Positions 60,301-64,000 of a stretch of 64,000 bases of DNA are shown one piece after another. This stretch comes from Lepiota brunneoincarnata (lineage: Eukaryota > Basidiomycota > Agaricomycetes > Agaricales > Agaricaceae): positions 310,001 through 374,000 of the forward strand of contig JAEBUN010000020.1 of NCBI GenBank assembly GCA_023014365.1. Direction: 5' to 3'. The notes under the pieces are model-generated. The model was not told where the DNA came from. It saw only the letters and a program-made list of their open reading frames with translations, and ran no database searches. Position 1 is the first letter of the stretch; every line of letters begins with the position of its first letter. Made by a program: the position numbers and the translations under genes.

Positions 60301-62250
60301 AACAACAGGTTAGTGGTCGGTACACGTATATACAAGAGAGACGAACCTTCTTTTGCGTCTATGTAGGCACCGGTACATTAAGGCGAACTACTCATACGGA
60401 CGAAAGAAGCATACCTGCTTCACTTTATCTCGGACCGGAAGGCATTCTTCCTGTTGTCGCTCCCGGGTGGTCTCAGTCTCAGGCATGTCCGTCGTCTGTG
60501 CACTGGTAAGTCGAGAGGGAGGCTAGCGATAGAAACCAAACTACATACCCGTGATATTTCTTCACCTTCAGGAGGCCGGCCCCCTTGTTCCTCCCAATCC
60601 GCTGCCATGGCCTTCATCCCTCCAGCATTGGCTGCAGGAACAAAGGACAAGTCAGGCTGAACCCGAAGTGAATTTGGATTCCGTGAGGTCAGGGCACGGT
60701 CGTGCGTGTCGATCCATTTCCCTACCACATGCTGTTGCTCGCGCAACTCGGGCCTCAGTTCACCGACATAATCGATGATGGTGTTGGCAACCTCTACAAA
60801 TGGTTCGTACAGATCAACCTCCACAAGCTTGGTTCCCTCTGGGGTTGCAGGTGTGGTCTTCTTGACCTTCGAAAGAGCGACCCATTCCGAGTCTACATAA
60901 ACTTTTTTGAATTTGGCATGTTCGAGTATCTTGGGTACCAAGTCGCTGGCAAGAGGCAGCAACTTGTCCGAAGAAGTCCTTCCTTTGAACACGGACCCAC
61001 ATGTCGACAAGTTTGTCCTTGACCTCGACCTGAACCTGTGGTGCGTTTGTGGACCTCTGTAAAAGCGACGGGGTGTTACCGGTAGCAGAATCTTGTCTGG
61101 TTTCGGTGGGACATTTCAGAAATGGCGCGATCGAATTGAAGGACAGTGAACTCACCCAACTTATAAGCAAGCAAGAGCCGTGCGTGAGATCTCTGTTTCC
61201 GTTTTTTTTGTTCGCGTCTAAACCATTCAGAAATACACGAGGCCAAGGATTAAGCACACCAGGACTTGGTAGATGACGCCCCGCGGCAGGACTACGGGAA
61301 TGACTCGCGACGAACGCGTGGAAGTTGCTCAGGTTGTAGAGGTGGACAAGTGGCTGCAGATGCAATGGCTACCGCACGTCACCTCTCATAGTTGTGTAAG
61401 CCCTGGATCACGGACCTCGGAGCGCCCATGTCCAAGGAGCCATCACCATTTCGACAACCTCCCCGTTCCGCTTGCGACCTCACTCATTCATATATTTTCT
61501 TTCCATTTCCATTCCTTCTCCTGAGCACGATCATGGACTCCAATTTTCTGTGCTTATGCAGAATTCTTTATGCCTTGCACGCCATCTCTTTCATCTATCC
61601 CTTTTCTCTTCCTAATCCCTTACTAATGTAGTCGTGAAACTTCCCTCCTGTCCCCCGTTTCACAGTCTCCATCTCCCAGAAGTAGTCAATTTTTATCATC
61701 TCTCATTTTCATAGGAAAGAAAATAATCTACTATATTTTTACTTGTACATCAAAGTACAGCCCTCGGAGACATGTTCTCGAGTCATACGTGGGCCTAGCC
61801 TCTCATCTTTAACTCGTCCTTGCATCTCCTTCCCTTTCTTGGATGAACTTTCCTCGTTTCAAAGCCCAATGGTCATTTCGTCAATCACGCCCGCACCTTG
61901 AAGCTTGTTCCCCACCGTTTCGCCCCGTTTCGTTTTGTTTCGCTCAATTCACATGCAGGAGAGTCACCCGCTCTGCCACACAACAACAAGCTGGTCCAGT
62001 TCAGGTCAACATATCAACACGCCATCCTGCGAAATTATCATTGCTGTTGCCTGTACCGCTCCGTCGCCTATCATTACATAGATACCAGCCACTGCGATCC
62101 GCTGAGCTCGAAATCACTGGCCTCATGTGCCTCTAAAATGGCAAGGTTTTCGCTTCTTGTGAGGTGGTCTACGGAAAGAACGTGTCCGGCATGTGGTAAC
62201 GGGCACTCGACCATCCGAGCCTGCACCCGAACCGAGGTCCTTTCTTCAGT
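57355..62250. repeat. Inverted segmental duplication, right arm
   Basis: Reverse-orientation match to about 37190-41395. It is longer than the left arm because of insertions in the upstream part (61200-61950 has no counterpart I can align). Confidence 0.82.
57830..61114 (-). pseudogene. FunK1-type protein kinase, broken copy
   Basis: Reverse-strand paralogue of 37670-40969, with the same domain order: DKLVDMWVRVQRKDFF, LYEPFVEVANTIIDYVGELR, FEFGMFEY-region counterparts, LDRRFVFALTLRSGG, EREPYEAYILHK-type segment (here EWEPYEAYILHK), and a C-terminal lobe identical in most of MTFHPSRTAEQGMVTLP and HDMESFLWILVYITLRYDG. It is broken by extra bases compared with the left copy: at 58928-58929, where HRDV of the catalytic loop becomes HPRC; at 60968-60969, where FFDKL shifts; and one between the ATG at 61114 and the RQDSATGN segment. 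If real, no active kinase could be made. If the extra bases are assembly errors, the gene would be intact. Confidence 0.8.
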
Positions 62251-62611
62251 GCAGTCATCAACTTCTCTGCCGATAATCACGAAAACGTGAGTCAGTAAAC
62301 CTTCTAGGTACTTCCGTAGCTCTTTGGAATACTATCTTACCCCGCCAGTTCGATCAGTCACAATTGCGACGGGTCGCATGCTGAGATGGACATGAGTCGG
62401 ATGACCGGGTGACAGCAAGTAAAAATCCAGTGAAATCGGGGTGTAACGGTGGTCAAAGATGGTTTGTATAGTCTCATATATGGTGTGGAAATATATCCAG
62501 TAGATCTTAGGTGTGATTCGATCGAACTGACGGGGCGCGATACTATACTCAAGCTTTATCATAGGAATTTGAGGTTGTTAGGTCGGTCATCAAGAACTCC
62601 CAGCAGTACGC
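61115..62611. other. Intergenic, partly duplication arm
   Basis: Contains the FunK1 upstream region. 61990-62136 (plus) encodes a 46-codon stretch ending ELEITGLMCL that is kept, with its stop, on the opposite strand at 37286-37425. No complete gene seen. Confidence 0.5.
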
Positions 62612-64000
62612 TTAAAGCCGGTTGAATGAACACCTCCGACAAACCGTAAGCCTGCAGTCTTTGCACATCTAAACCACAAATCAGCAACGGACGAAGATGC
62701 ATCGGGAGAAAATCAAAACTACCCACCTTCAAGAACACTGGCATGCGCATTCCACACTGCTCACACTCCCCAGGCCCATGACTCTTCCAGCGATGGTTCG
62801 GGTAACAGTCATGGTTTACCCTCAGGTTCTGCGCAAATGCCCTCACCTCCCTCTCAAACACATCCGGTCTCCTAACCCTAATCTGCTCTCCAAGCTCTCT
62901 CTCCATCCTGGCCTCCGCCGTTGCATACAACCTGTGCTCTTCCCACTGTTTGCACGCACAAGTCTTCCACTTCGCAGCACATTCATAGCAGAATTGATAC
63001 CCACAGTAACACGTCATGTGGTTGCAGCCAAAGCTCAACTCGATGACCCGAGAGCACGAGGGGCAAGTTTGCCATCCCTGTCCGCGCGCGAACTCGCGTA
63101 CCTTGCTGAGTAGAGGTGTTCTGCTGACAGGTGTCGTTTGGATGGGCGGGTTGGCGACATTCGGTGCATGTCCCGACATGACACTTGTCACAGTACATAA
63201 CTCTGTCCAAATCCCAGCCCCAATCATTGTCTTCCTCGGCATTACCAAGAAAGGCTGAACATTTTGGAACGCAGCAGTAGACCCGCGACTGAGCGGGGGT
63301 GCCAAACTCGCGACTTTTGCTTTGGAACAAGTCGAGTAGAGCCCGTGAAAGGAATCTGGTCAGGCTGTCCGTAGGGATGTTCTTCCGGCAGCATCGAATA
63401 GGAAATAAACTTTCATCGGACGTGGCTGCGCGAACGAGAGAGACTACGCAGTCAGCGCAGTATTTGTGGTCACACAACGCTTCCAAGAAAAGCTTCCCCG
63501 GCGGAATTATGTCGTCACAGCTGACACACTTAGGACTTTCAGGGAATTAGTTGGATCTATGTATGATCTTTACGGGACCTCTTACCGCTCAGCAGGGAGT
63601 GGTAAAGATAGAACCAAAAAACTTGACCGGTAAAGAGGTTGAGGCCGTCGAGGGGCCCTGGAAAGGCGTGGCCTTGGCTTTTCTAAAACACCGTAAATCG
63701 TGCCTTCACGATGCAAGGCCAAGTATAAAAAAAACTTACCCTTTGTCAAGAATCGAAGGAGTGGCTGGCAATGGCAGCGACTTGAAGTTGGGCGACAGCG
63801 CCACAAGAATATCATCAGACCTGCGAAATGGACGAATGGGTCAACAAGACTCCACCATCACCAACCCGAGTGATATTCATACACAAGCGCATCATCCCTT
63901 AAACCTCCCCTATCCATTGCTCTCTGCTCCTTCGTCAACGGAGGCAACGCATGGCCCCGCGATAAAGCCAACGCCGCCTCCCGATCCTGCTGTGCGACGC
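62612..64000 (-). CDS. RBR-type E3 ubiquitin ligase (5' part beyond the right edge)
   Basis: RING1-IBR-RING2 ligase. From the edge inward: QQDREAALALSRGHALPPLT, DRGGLRDDALVYEYHS, SDDILVALSPNFKSLPLPAT, then RING1 (CVSCDDIIPPGKLFLEALCD and HKYCADCVVSLV). IBR follows as YCCVPKCSAFLG, MYCDKCHVGTCTECRQPAHP. RING2 is TCPSCSRVIELSFGCNHMTC, YCGYQFCYECAAKWKTCACK, with the catalytic Cys expected in HMTCYCG. A C-terminal Cys-rich end (ECEQCGMRMPVFLK then MCKDCRLTVCRRCSFNRL) closes the protein, with the stop at 62612-62614. One extra G at 63101-63102 must be dropped to join TSTQQ to VREFARGQGW. The start codon is outside the window. Confidence 0.88.

Overview
This window is nuclear DNA from a filamentous basidiomycete, most likely a mushroom-forming Agaricomycete. 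Genes are dense and cut by many 45-70 nt introns (GT..AG, CTAAC/CTGAT-like branch points). Several families are typical of that class: FunK1 kinases, F-box proteins with a C-terminal GVWEG/AWGGF-type domain, DUF6699, a CYP63-like P450, DUF7729 and GMC oxidoreductases. No rRNA, tRNA, CRISPR array or intact transposon was recognised. Names below come from reading motifs by eye and splicing by hand; no database was searched.

Layout. 1-1.2 kb: an eroded FunK1 kinase fragment and a dispersed repeat. 2.1-4.3 kb: a divergent G-protein alpha subunit with a 5-nt microexon. 4.8-9.3 kb (minus): endosomal Na+/H+ exchanger NHX1 and mitochondrial insertase OXA1. 9.7-10.4 kb: a DUF202 membrane protein. 10.4-14.1 kb: gene-poor. 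14.1-21.6 kb: two F-box genes on either side of translation factor eEF1B-alpha. 22.9-23.9 kb: a secreted, probably GPI-anchored DUF7729 protein. 24.6-31.5 kb: TFIIIC TPR subunit and a CYP63-like P450 in divergent arrangement. 31.9-36.2 kb (minus): two small MARVEL-like four-helix proteins and a membrane-anchored methyltransferase. 37-41.5 kb and 57.3-62.3 kb: arms of an inverted segmental duplication, each carrying a FunK1 kinase gene (left copy open, right copy broken). The arms enclose about 16 kb with a GMC oxidoreductase, a DUF6699 protein, two tandem chitin deacetylases with mitochondrial ribosomal protein bL31m between them, a GT61 glycosyltransferase and a small membrane protein. 62.6 kb to the right edge: an RBR ubiquitin ligase, cut by the window.

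How the genes relate. Most are unlinked housekeeping or membrane/secretory functions. The two deacetylases, the GMC oxidoreductase, GT61 and the DUF7729 protein suggest cell-wall and extracellular work, but nothing shows a biosynthetic cluster. The main structural theme is duplication: FunK1 (three copies), chitin deacetylase (two), F-box (two) and MARVEL-like (two).

Caution for any reader: about ten genes need single-base corrections to read through, and nearly all of these are one extra base, often in a short homopolymer. Other long genes (TFIIIC subunit, left FunK1, the second F-box gene, chitin deacetylase 2, eEF1B) are clean. Residual assembly insertions and real gene decay cannot be told apart from this sequence alone.
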